Origin: Micavibrio sp. UBA1664
GTDB lineage: Bacteria; Pseudomonadota; Alphaproteobacteria; Micavibrionales; UBA1664
DNA: 5,721 nucleotides
Direction of reading: 5' to 3'
Assembly: GCA_002320485.1 (NCBI GenBank)
Contig: DCKW01000082.1
Location: forward strand, 1-5,721
Below, one piece after another: positions 1 through 5,392 of this stretch; positions within the stretch are counted from its first letter, which is position 1; each line of letters begins with the position of its first letter. The translations under genes and the position numbers were made by a program. The notes under the pieces were generated by a model, which saw only the letters and a program-made list of their open reading frames with translations, had not been told where the DNA came from and made no database searches.

Positions 1-56
1 CCGATAAACAGGGCGGTCATCGCCGCCATTAATACGAATGTCTTCATATATCCCAT
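1..56 (-). CDS. htpX: HtpX-type membrane zinc metalloprotease, N-terminal fragment (cut by window edge)
   Basis: Only the first 18 codons are in the window. They read Met-Gly-Tyr-Met-Lys-Thr and then a hydrophobic stretch (FVLMAAMTALFIG), which matches the start of alphaproteobacterial HtpX proteins and would be their first transmembrane helix. HtpX is an inner-membrane M48 zinc protease that helps degrade misfolded membrane proteins. Its HExxH motif would lie outside the window, so it cannot be checked here. I chose the ATG at 56 because the Met-x-Tyr-x-(Arg/Lys)-Thr pattern fits the family; an in-frame ATG at 47 is the alternative. A GGAGG (75-71) lies 14 nt upstream, which is rather far. 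The gene follows the chorismate mutase stop by 3 bp on the same strand, so the two are probably co-transcribed. The call rests on a short match. Confidence 0.7.
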   Translation of the reverse strand, partial: MGYMKTFVLMAAMTALFI

Positions 57-59
57 TTT

Positions 60-350
60 TTATAAACGATCCTCCTTGATATGACCTTCAATCTCATGAG
101 CATAATCAATCAACTGGATAAAAATATGGCGGAAGCGTTCTTCCGACAAATTATACTCCCGCGCCAGCTTTGTGACATTGTTCAGCACTTCTTCAACGCG
201 CGCCTTTTGAAACAGTTTCAAATTCATATTTTCATCGGCCTTTAAGTGCCCCACCTCACGAACAATTTCAAACCGCTCGCCAAACAATCGCATCAAGTCG
301 CGGTCAATCTCATCAATACGGGCGCGGTGTTTACTTAGCGGGTGGGTCAT
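60..350 (-). CDS. Chorismate mutase, AroQ class (monofunctional, type II fold)
   Basis: This 96-residue all-helical protein has the length and pattern of free-standing AroQ chorismate mutases, cytoplasmic dimers that convert chorismate to prephenate on the way to Phe and Tyr. Visible family landmarks are the opening helix with Arg9 and Arg11 (RARIDEID), Glu25-Arg26 followed by the EVGHLK segment with Lys37, and the second-helix motif around Arg51 (ARVEEVL). These correspond roughly to Arg11, Arg28, Lys39 and Arg51 of the E. coli P-protein mutase domain. By my hand alignment, the catalytic Glu52 of E. coli is Val52 here, as in PchB-type isochorismate-pyruvate lyases, and Gln88 is Glu88, as in yeast enzymes. 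No dehydratase or dehydrogenase domain is fused. A strong GGAGG (362-358) sits 7 nt before the ATG. The gene heads a probable two-gene unit with htpX. Family is secure; substrate preference is not. Confidence 0.9.
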   Translation of the reverse strand: MTHPLSKHRARIDEIDRDLMRLFGERFEIVREVGHLKADENMNLKLFQKARVEEVLNNVTKLAREYNLSEERFRHIFIQLIDYAHEIEGHIKEDRL

Positions 351-357
351 TGTTTTT

Positions 358-362
358 CCTCC
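358..362 (-). promoter_or_regulatory. Ribosome binding site of the chorismate mutase gene
   Basis: GGAGG on the minus strand is followed by a 7-nt A-rich spacer (AAAAACA) and the ATG at 350. This is a near-ideal Shine-Dalgarno site and fixes that start codon. Confidence 0.8.
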
Positions 363-374
363 ATATTCGACTAA

Positions 375-380
375 TATAAT
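375..380 (+). promoter_or_regulatory. Candidate -10 element for the SDHAF4-like gene, overlapping a divergent one
   Basis: A perfect TATAAT lies in the 33-bp gap between the two divergent genes. On the minus strand the overlapping bases 378-373 read TATATT and could serve the chorismate mutase gene. No good -35 is visible on either strand (TTGTTT at 350-355 is the nearest, 19 bp away). The element sits only 3 bp before the ATG at 384, so a transcript begun from it would start at or inside the reading frame. Either the mRNA is nearly leaderless with a later start codon, or this is not the real promoter. Confidence 0.35.
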
Positions 381-383
381 GTT

Positions 384-602
384 ATGACAGAAAAAAACGA
401 CAAAATAAAATCCATTTCAATTCAAAAATCCTCGACATCAAAAACGGCATCCGACAAAAAAATTGAAAAAGGCGGGCCGAAAGGGCCTGAACCAACCCGT
501 TACGGCGACTGGGAAAAGGGCGGAAAATGCGTCGATTTTTACACTGCAAATTTTTCTTGCTTTTCAAAGACTAACTATGGTTCCATTAAATATGGGTATT
601 GA
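384..602 (+). CDS. DUF1674 / SDHAF4-like succinate dehydrogenase assembly factor, with C-terminal extension
   Basis: Residues 30-52 carry the DUF1674 signature: GGPKGPEPTRYGDW, then a Lys/Gly-rich turn, Cys49 and a closing Val-Asp-Phe. In mitochondria and alphaproteobacteria this small soluble family binds the flavinylated SdhA subunit and helps it join SdhB in complex II. The N-terminal 29 residues are Lys/Ser-rich and probably disordered, as is usual. Most family members end right after Asp-Phe. Here the next codon is TAC (540-542) where a stop is expected, and the frame runs on for 20 residues (YTANFSCF and onward) to a TGA at 600-602. A substitution in the third base of that codon would explain it. 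The conserved core is intact, so the protein is probably functional. No clear ribosome binding site precedes the ATG at 384. Family assignment is firm; the start and the reality of the tail are less certain. Confidence 0.85.
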   Translation: MTEKNDKIKSISIQKSSTSKTASDKKIEKGGPKGPEPTRYGDWEKGGKCVDFYTANFSCFSKTNYGSIKYGY

Positions 603-714
603 ACAACTTGTTTGCATGATCGCGATTTTGACACTCGGTATGATTGCCGAAGGGACAAAACGAGGTTATGCGCCGATTAATTCCAGAAATCGGAACGACA
701 GGTTGGTGCAATAA
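577..714 (+). CDS. Possible small single-helix membrane protein
   Basis: This 45-codon frame, with an alternative ATG at 592, overlaps the 3' end of the SDHAF4-like gene in another frame. It encodes one strongly hydrophobic segment (IEQLVCMIAILTLGMIAEG) followed by a basic, polar tail of about 25 residues rich in Arg and Asn, the layout of a small inner-membrane protein with a cytoplasmic tail. Its TAA is 9 bp before the hairpin terminator at 724, which fits a genuine last gene of the transcript. Against it, I see no convincing ribosome binding site before either ATG and I do not recognise the family. Translation might be coupled to the extended SDHAF4 frame, whose stop at 600-602 lies just past the ATG at 592. 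It could equally be a chance frame. Confidence 0.3.
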   Translation: MVPLNMGIEQLVCMIAILTLGMIAEGTKRGYAPINSRNRNDRLVQ

Positions 715-723
715 GTTTATTAC

Positions 724-757
724 TCCGGCCACCACATCGAAAGGCCGGATATTTTCT
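724..757 (+). terminator. Rho-independent terminator-like hairpin after the SDHAF4 unit
   Basis: TCCGGCC (724-730) and GGCCGGA (743-749) form a perfect 7-bp G+C-rich stem with a 12-nt loop, followed by TATTTTCT. The T-tract is interrupted but the stem is strong. It separates the SDHAF4 transcript from the acetyltransferase operon. Confidence 0.7.
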
Positions 758-774
758 TCTACTTATCAAATCAG

Positions 775-804
775 TTAAAGACCATTTCCCGCTTTTCTTA
801 TAAA
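775..804 (+). promoter_or_regulatory. Candidate sigma-70-type promoter of the GNAT-GNAT-MFS operon
   Basis: TATAAA (799-804) is a 5/6 match to the -10 consensus. TTAAAG (775-780), 18 bp upstream, matches 3/6 of the -35 consensus. The predicted start of transcription falls about 12 bp before the ATG at 824. AAGGG (817-821) is a close-set ribosome binding site only 2 nt from that ATG. TTTCTT (794-799) and AAGAAA (807-812) form a short inverted repeat across the -10 that could be an operator, but it is A+T-rich and may be chance. Confidence 0.45.
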
Positions 805-823
805 TAAAGAAAGATTAAGGGAT

Positions 824-1402
824 ATGGCACATTTAAATACGATCATTGAAACCGAACGGTTGATTATACGCGTTCCTACACTTGCTGATCTGGATGCGGT
901 ACAAAACGCGAAAGAGGCAAATTGGCACGAACTACAAAAGTGGATGGTCTGGGCCTCCGACGAGCAAAAACCTATTAGTGCCTTGAAACATTACATCGAG
1001 GTTATCAGCGCAGAAGATCATGCTAAAGGCGGTTTGCATCTTTTTGCATTTCATAAAAATACGGGTGATTTTGTCATGGCGAGCGGATTAATACCTGAAG
1101 GTGAACCACATTTTTACGGAACAGGCTATTGGGGCAATATCAATTATCTTGGTCAAGGTTATGCCACTGAAATGATGAGGGCTATCCTTCACTATGCTTT
1201 TACCAAACACAAAGCAGTTAAAATCAATATTGCCTATTATGAAGGCAATGAAAAATCACGCCGCGTTATTGATAAGTGCGGATTTACGTTTGTGCAGACT
1301 TTACCGAAAATTCACCAATCTTTTGCAACTGGGGAATGGTTGGACGAACATCAATTTGGATTAACAGCCGAAACATGGAAAAAACAACATGACACAATTT
1401 AA
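824..1402 (+). CDS. GNAT family N-acetyltransferase, RimJ/RimL type (first of pair)
   Basis: This 192-residue protein should transfer an acetyl group from acetyl-CoA to an amine. Residues 7-17 carry the RimJ/RimL-type opening (IIETERLIIRVP). The central strand and acetyl-CoA loop are at 100-115 (TGYWGNINYLGQGYAT), where Gly110-Gln-Gly-Tyr-Ala matches the pyrophosphate-binding Q/R-x-x-G-x-G/A loop. The closing signature EGN-x-x-SRRVI-x-K-x-GF lies at 140-154. The family includes ribosomal-protein N-terminal acetyltransferases and many enzymes acting on small molecules, and the sequence does not say which this is. It is the first gene of a three-gene operon and its last 14 nt overlap the next GNAT. 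That neighbour shares all the signature blocks, so the pair looks like an old tandem duplication. The distance to other genes and the MFS partner argue against a ribosomal role, but this is inference. Confidence 0.9.
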   Translation: MAHLNTIIETERLIIRVPTLADLDAVQNAKEANWHELQKWMVWASDEQKPISALKHYIEVISAEDHAKGGLHLFAFHKNTGDFVMASGLIPEGEPHFYGTGYWGNINYLGQGYATEMMRAILHYAFTKHKAVKINIAYYEGNEKSRRVIDKCGFTFVQTLPKIHQSFATGEWLDEHQFGLTAETWKKQHDTI

Positions 1403-2009
1403 CACCAAAAACCCGATTTTGATTGATTTACCGATGCCGATAGAAACGGATCGACTTATCATCCGCGAGCCACGGTTCGGGGATGGCACGGCCATTAATG
1501 AAGCCAAAGAAGAAAGTTTTGATCTTATCAATCAATGGATGGACTGGGCAAAGACACGCAGCACCGTTGAGGAAGATGAAATCGTTTGCCGCGAGGCGCA
1601 TGTTCGTTACCTGCAAAAACAGGACATGACGCTCTATGCTTTCGATAAATCAACAGGGCGTTTTTTAGGCGGAACAGGACTACACCGTTTTGACTGGAAC
1701 ACCCGTATTATCGAGATTGGATACTGGTACCGCACATCTGCTAACGGGCAAGGCTTTGCCACGGAAGGGACTAAAGCCTTGATCAAATATGCCTTTGACG
1801 TTTTGAAAGCAAACAAGGTCATTATCGTTCATTCGGAAGGCAACGACGCCAGCCGCCGTGTGATTGAAAAGGCAGGGTTTGAATTTGAATACACGGTTCA
1901 TAACGAGGATCAACTACCTGACGGATCAATCACTAACAAACACTGGTATTGCCTGTATAACGCCGACCACTTGCAGGATTTTAACGTAAAATGGGGGTGC
2001 AAGCCATGA
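1389..2009 (+). CDS. GNAT family N-acetyltransferase, RimJ/RimL type (second of pair)
   Basis: This 206-residue acetyltransferase is a paralogue of the preceding one. Both share IET(D/E)RLIIR-x-P (here 18-28), the QWM-x-WA block (49-54), the acetyl-CoA loop (here ANGQGFATE, 118-126) and EGN-x-x-SRRVI-x-K-x-GF (150-164). The second copy has a longer N-terminal lead of about 10 residues and a more polar C-terminal tail ending in Trp-Gly-Cys. The two differ most between residues 55 and 75 and after the last signature, where substrate specificity usually lies, so they may act on different amines. The ATG at 1389 overlaps the upstream gene by 14 nt and has GGAA (1377-1380) 8 nt before it. An ATG at 1434 would give the more usual family start. 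The 3' end overlaps the MFS start as ATGA, which suggests coupled translation. Substrate unknown. Confidence 0.9.
   Translation: MTQFNTKNPILIDLPMPIETDRLIIREPRFGDGTAINEAKEESFDLINQWMDWAKTRSTVEEDEIVCREAHVRYLQKQDMTLYAFDKSTGRFLGGTGLHRFDWNTRIIEIGYWYRTSANGQGFATEGTKALIKYAFDVLKANKVIIVHSEGNDASRRVIEKAGFEFEYTVHNEDQLPDGSITNKHWYCLYNADHLQDFNVKWGCKP
1993..1997 (+). promoter_or_regulatory. Ribosome binding site deciding the MFS start
   Basis: GGGGG lies 8 nt before the ATG at 2006, inside the end of the second GNAT gene. Together with the ATGA overlap it favours 2006 over the in-frame ATG at 1991, which would place this G-run inside the coding region. Confidence 0.55.
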
Positions 2010-3187
2010 ACGCCCGCTTAAACATTCGCCTTGTTTACGTTTATGTGATGATGATTAACACAATTTTTATCCTGCCCGTGCTTCTACCCTATTTTCAGAC
2101 TGTGTTAGGGCTGGAGTTTCGGCATTTGCTAATGGGAGAGGCGTTATTCGCGGCCGTAGTGATTGCCATGGAGGTGCCCAGCGGCTGGCTGTCCGATGTG
2201 TGGAGCCGTAAAGGTACACTGATCGCAGGATGTTTTTTCAGCATCCTCGGCTATTGCGGCATGTTGTTTGTGACCAATTTTTGGTCGGTCATGTTTTTCA
2301 TGGGCATTATGGGTGTTGGTGTTGCCTTTAATTCAGGTACGGTCACGGCCATCATTTACGATACGCTTGCAACGAAGGGGAAAATCGATGCCTACCAACG
2401 GTTGGAAGGGAAACGCCATGCCATCGCCTTGTATTCCGTTGCGGGGGCGGCATTGACGGGCGGGTTACTGTTTCAAATTCACCCGAAATTGCCGCTGGCC
2501 TTTGATGCAGGCTCGCAAGTGATTGCATTAATTTGTGCCTGTCTTATTACAGAACCTCCACGCGTTAAACGCTCGGCGGAAAAAAATCCGATATACGATA
2601 TGATGGTTACGATCAAATATGCGCTTCACGGGCATAAGGAGATAGGGGGCATTATTCTTGTCTCAACAATCCTGTTTTGCACGACAAAGATGTTTTTATG
2701 GATGCAACAGCCTTATATGCAACACGTTGGGATTCCTGTTTTCTGGTTCGGGTTCGTCAGCGCAGCGGGATTTTTATTTGGCGGTTTTCTGGGGCATTAC
2801 GGGCATGTAATAAAACATGGTTTGGGAAATCGCATGGTCATTGCCTGCATGACCTGTATTCCTATTTTTGCTGCGTTTCTGGCATCTGTTTTTCAAGTTC
2901 CGTTCTCAATATTATTTATTCTGATCGTTTCAGGAGTATGGGGTTTCGGATTTCCATTTGTGCAAAATGCCATTAACAAACACGCCGATCCCGCACGAAG
3001 GGCCACAATTTTGTCTACGCTCGGTCTGTTAATCAATCTGGTATTTATTCCAACCAGTTTTGTGTTGGGATGGCTTACAGATCATTATTCGATTATTACA
3101 GGCTTAATGTTTGTTGCAATTCAGTTAATGATATTAGGCAGTCTGGGATTATGGTTATGGCAGCGGGGAGCACGGGAAAAGCTATGA
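2006..3187 (+). CDS. MFS family transporter, 12 transmembrane helices
   Basis: This 393-residue inner-membrane protein has about twelve hydrophobic segments, near residues 8-30, 42-60, 71-90, 93-118, 138-156, 163-181, 214-233, 245-266, 275-296, 299-322, 333-357 and 361-385. The MFS motif A between helices 2 and 3 is clear (GWLSDVWSRKG, 60-70), preceded by the EVPSG turn common in drug/metabolite exporters. A polar loop of about 30 residues (182-212) separates the two halves. These proteins move small molecules using the proton gradient; motif A is frequent in exporters but does not prove direction. The ATG at 2006 overlaps the GNAT stop by 4 nt, so I prefer it to the ATG at 1991, five codons upstream. 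As the last gene of the acetyltransferase operon it may export, or confer tolerance to, the molecule those enzymes modify. Substrate unknown. Confidence 0.88.
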   Translation: MNARLNIRLVYVYVMMINTIFILPVLLPYFQTVLGLEFRHLLMGEALFAAVVIAMEVPSGWLSDVWSRKGTLIAGCFFSILGYCGMLFVTNFWSVMFFMGIMGVGVAFNSGTVTAIIYDTLATKGKIDAYQRLEGKRHAIALYSVAGAALTGGLLFQIHPKLPLAFDAGSQVIALICACLITEPPRVKRSAEKNPIYDMMVTIKYALHGHKEIGGIILVSTILFCTTKMFLWMQQPYMQHVGIPVFWFGFVSAAGFLFGGFLGHYGHVIKHGLGNRMVIACMTCIPIFAAFLASVFQVPFSILFILIVSGVWGFGFPFVQNAINKHADPARRATILSTLGLLINLVFIPTSFVLGWLTDHYSIITGLMFVAIQLMILGSLGLWLWQRGAREKL

Positions 3188-3188
3188 T

Positions 3189-3743
3189 TTAAATTTCGGT
3201 GGCAATTTTTGCTTCTCTTTCCTTTTGTCGATTTTCGCGTTCCTGCAATTTGTCCTCAACAAATGATTTAACATTGCCGCCGTCGAAAAGACCGTTAAGG
3301 TGGATACCTTCGTTAGTAGCATAAGGTAAAAGACCGTAAAATCCGCTACCATAGGTACATTTCGGACGTTTATTGGCAGGGCCGCTCAAAGCCTTTGTAA
3401 AACGAAGGGAGACCTTTGTTTCAAAATCAGACGGGTCCCATATATCAAAACTGGGACTGACCTTAAACGATAGATGATGGCTTTCATCGAATTCGTATCC
3501 GATCGTATGCTTGCGTTGAAAACTTGAAAACCCGCAAGACGGTTTGGCGGGCGCAGCATTTGCAGTCAACGCAACGCCGCCTGTTGCCGGCTGGATGGCG
3601 CCAAGATCACTTAACCCGATAGTGACATCCGTCATGGGAGGCAGAGGTGCGGCAACATCCATACGATGGGAATCGGTGGCACAGGCGGAGAGACATAACC
3701 CTCCGCAAATTCCTACGATCATTGGTAACATCCACTTTCCCAT
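3189..3743 (-). CDS. Small predicted lipoprotein of unknown function
   Basis: This 184-residue protein begins with a lipoprotein signal peptide: Lys3, a hydrophobic stretch (5-18) and the lipobox Leu-Ser-Ala-Cys ending at Cys21, which would be lipidated. The +2 residue is Ala, so under the Lol rule it would go to the outer membrane. A Pro/Ala-rich linker (31-68) leads to a mixed polar domain (70-160) with two Cys (70 and 129) that could form a disulphide. The last 25 residues are a charged helix rich in Glu, Lys, Arg and Gln. I do not recognise a family. It lies 50 bp downstream of xth on the same strand and may share its transcript, but no functional link is apparent. Its stop is separated from the MFS stop by one base. 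M5 is an alternative start, but M1 keeps the basic n-region. Confidence 0.75.
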   Translation of the reverse strand: MGKWMLPMIVGICGGLCLSACATDSHRMDVAAPLPPMTDVTIGLSDLGAIQPATGGVALTANAAPAKPSCGFSSFQRKHTIGYEFDESHHLSFKVSPSFDIWDPSDFETKVSLRFTKALSGPANKRPKCTYGSGFYGLLPYATNEGIHLNGLFDGGNVKSFVEDKLQERENRQKEREAKIATEI

Positions 3744-3793
3744 AGCTTCAGTTTAGGCAAAAATGTTTAAAAATAAGTTAGGAATGCCCTATT

Positions 3794-4579
3794 TCAGGCT
3801 AATTCAATCATGATCGGTGCATGATCGGATGGCTTTTCCCAATCACGTGCGTGCGAAAACATCTGATAGGATTTTAAGTTATTTTTCAAAGGGGGCGTTA
3901 CCCAGATATGATCCAGACGCCGTCCACGATTGGATTTTTTCCAGTCTTTGTTGCGATACGACCACCAGCTGTAGGCTTTTTCCTCCATCGGAATAAAATG
4001 TCGCGCGCTGTCAACAAAATCCAGACTTTGCTGCATTTTCAATATTTTTTTCCGTTCCGGCGGAGTATGGGAAACAACATTTTGCAGTTGTTTACTGCTC
4101 CACACATCATGTTCATGCGGAGCGATATTAAAATCACCCAAGGCAATAATTGAATCGTTTTTGCTGCGTTTTTGCAAAAACCATTCTGTCATCTCATCAA
4201 CAAAATCCAGTTTATGTTTGTATTTTTCATTAACGGTAACATCCGGTTCATCTCCGCCTGCCGGAATATACAAATTATGAATTTCAATGCCGCCGCTTTT
4301 AACCTGAATATGGCGACAATCCTGTTTGCCGCACCGGTGATAAATTTCATGGCTTTCAAAAGGAAATTTCGATAGCACGGCCTGCCCGTTATAGGATTTC
4401 ATCCCGTGAATATGGATATGCTCATACCCCGCCTTGTAAAAAGCCTTAAACGGAAAAGCCTCATCAGGACATTTTGTTTCTTGCAGGCATACAATATCAG
4501 GTTGAGCCTCCTCAGCCATTCGAACGACAATAGGCGCGCGCAACCGGACTGAATTGATGTTCCACGACATGATTTTCAT
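3794..4579 (-). CDS. xth: Exodeoxyribonuclease III (AP endonuclease, EEP superfamily)
   Basis: This 261-residue cytoplasmic enzyme cleaves DNA at abasic sites and removes 3' blocking groups in base-excision repair. All catalytic landmarks of the Xth/ExoA family are present in order: Asn7 in MSWNINS, metal-binding Glu34 in LQETK, Tyr104 in NLYIPAGG, Asp149 and Asn151 in GDFNIAP, Asp223 in RRLDHIWV, and Asp252-His253 in SDHAPI. The length is close to the 255-270 usual for the family, so the gene is complete. The N-terminus (MKIMSWNINSVRLR) matches family starts, which supports the ATG at 4579, although no good ribosome binding site precedes it. A 67-bp gap separates it from the upstream 89-codon gene, and a lipoprotein gene follows on the same strand. 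Confidence 0.97.
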   Translation of the reverse strand: MKIMSWNINSVRLRAPIVVRMAEEAQPDIVCLQETKCPDEAFPFKAFYKAGYEHIHIHGMKSYNGQAVLSKFPFESHEIYHRCGKQDCRHIQVKSGGIEIHNLYIPAGGDEPDVTVNEKYKHKLDFVDEMTEWFLQKRSKNDSIIALGDFNIAPHEHDVWSSKQLQNVVSHTPPERKKILKMQQSLDFVDSARHFIPMEEKAYSWWSYRNKDWKKSNRGRRLDHIWVTPPLKNNLKSYQMFSHARDWEKPSDHAPIMIELA

Positions 4580-4646
4580 GATATTTATGATGTAGCGCGA
4601 AAACCCGGCAACCGCAAGTCTTTAAGCAGGCCAGTCCCAGGTAATA

Positions 4647-4916
4647 TTATTTTCTAAACAAACGCGGATTTCGGTTCATAATATTTTTTGCGACCGCCAC
4701 CTTTAACGCCTCGGTTTGCTTGTGTAATTCATGCAATCTTGCAATGTCATCCATCGTACGCGCAGTAGGTGAGGGCCCTCTTGAAAGTCTTACTTTTTCT
4801 TCATTATGGCGGATCATTTTTAGAGCTGCTTTAGTAATACTAGACTGGTCTTCGGGTGTAGGGGCCTGCCTGATATGACTTTGATAAATAGCAACCAAAC
4901 TTTTGTCATCACTCAT
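4647..4916 (-). CDS. Hypothetical protein, 89 residues, helical
   Basis: I do not recognise this small protein. It has no signal peptide, membrane segment or Cys and should be cytoplasmic. The sequence suggests two helical regions (about 1-45 and 52-82) separated by a Gly/Pro/Ser turn (47-51), with a basic C-terminus (Asn-Arg-Asn-Pro-Arg-Leu-Phe-Arg-Lys). The even spacing of hydrophobic and charged residues suggests a coiled or partner-binding protein, but there is no helix-turn-helix I can defend. Translation evidence is good: GAGGAG (4928-4923) sits 6 nt before the ATG. A promoter-like sequence with a perfect TATAAT lies upstream. It precedes xth by 67 bp, so co-transcription with the repair gene is possible. 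Confidence 0.65.
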   Translation of the reverse strand: MSDDKSLVAIYQSHIRQAPTPEDQSSITKAALKMIRHNEEKVRLSRGPSPTARTMDDIARLHELHKQTEALKVAVAKNIMNRNPRLFRK

Positions 4917-4940
4917 AGCAAACTCCTCACAATCTTTGTT

Positions 4941-4965
4941 ATTAATACAAATTAAATTTATTAAT
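4941..4965. repeat. Inverted repeat in the leader of the 89-codon gene
   Basis: ATTAATA (4941-4947) and TATTAAT (4959-4965) are perfect 7-bp inverted halves around an 11-bp spacer. The repeat lies between the predicted transcription start (about 4973) and the ribosome binding site. It could be an operator or an mRNA hairpin, but the stretch is almost all A and T, where such matches arise by chance. Confidence 0.35.
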
Positions 4966-4979
4966 TATCAAATTGGAGT

Positions 4980-5006
4980 ATTATATTGCCCTGCACCAAT
5001 ATGCAA
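4980..5006 (-). promoter_or_regulatory. Candidate promoter of the 89-codon gene, with internal inverted repeat
   Basis: On the minus strand a perfect -10 (TATAAT, 4985-4980) and a -35-like TTGCAT (5006-5001) are separated by 15 bp, a short spacer. ATATTG (4983-4988) and CAATAT (4997-5002) form a 6-bp inverted repeat, with an 8-bp centre, that touches both promoter elements. A regulator bound there would compete with or reshape polymerase binding. The promoter starts just after the stop of the 116-residue gene. Confidence 0.5.
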
Positions 5007-5023
5007 GTTTTTCTTGTCAGAAT

Positions 5024-5374
5024 TTATGAAATATCTGCATTTTTTATAACATGATCAAAGAGTGCGGGAAGAGTATTGAAAAACAAAATATTCTTGGTAT
5101 TCGGTTGCTCAAAATCCTTGTCAGAAACAAGGCATAATATAGCCTTTCCGGCTTCGTAAACAGACTGATTAATAAAATTGATGCGCTGTAATCTTTCACT
5201 TAATGATGAATGGTTTGTATCAATCACAATAATATAATCTTTCGTCTCAATGTCTGTGATGACAAATAATTCTCCTTCTCTGGAAAAATATTCTTGATTG
5301 AATGCTGTGACTGCGGAGCCGAACCATAACACGGCGTCCAATTTCAATTGCCCTATATCGGGGGCGTCGGTCAT
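5024..5374 (-). CDS. Hypothetical protein, 116 residues
   Basis: I do not recognise this family. The protein looks cytoplasmic and alpha/beta: a Trp-Phe-Gly turn (17-19), beta-like stretches at 36-41 (LFVITD), 47-52 (YIIVID) and 78-84 (AILCLVS), and helices between them. The C-terminus (LPALFDHVIKNADIS) is probably helical. There is no signal peptide or membrane helix and no catalytic motif I can name. A strong GGAGG (5386-5382) lies 7 nt before the ATG at 5374. The gene follows the upstream partial gene by 18 bp, so the two are almost certainly co-transcribed and may work together. It could be a small regulatory, binding or immunity-type protein, but that is a guess from size and context. 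Confidence 0.7.
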   Translation of the reverse strand: MTDAPDIGQLKLDAVLWFGSAVTAFNQEYFSREGELFVITDIETKDYIIVIDTNHSSLSERLQRINFINQSVYEAGKAILCLVSDKDFEQPNTKNILFFNTLPALFDHVIKNADIS

Positions 5375-5392
5375 ACATATACCTCCATCTTA

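Noticed and set aside
382..567. 61-codon minus-strand frame opposite the SDHAF4-like gene
   Set aside because: It is antisense to a conserved DUF1674 core and has a biased, Arg/Phe-rich composition typical of a shadow frame.
463..576. Longer N-terminal part of the frame that ends at 714
   Set aside because: It runs out of frame across the conserved SDHAF4 core. Only the part from 577 or 592 could be a separate small gene.
2677..2976. 99-codon plus-strand frame inside the MFS gene
   Set aside because: It lies wholly within a well-supported transporter gene, is Cys- and Trp-rich, and has no ribosome binding site.
3908..4375. Two plus-strand frames opposite xth
   Set aside because: They are antisense to a complete, motif-verified exonuclease III gene and have Phe/Ile-rich shadow composition.
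4580..4646. Terminator or small RNA between the 89-codon gene and xth
   Set aside because: Only 3-4 bp stems without a T-tract can be drawn, so nothing can be supported there.
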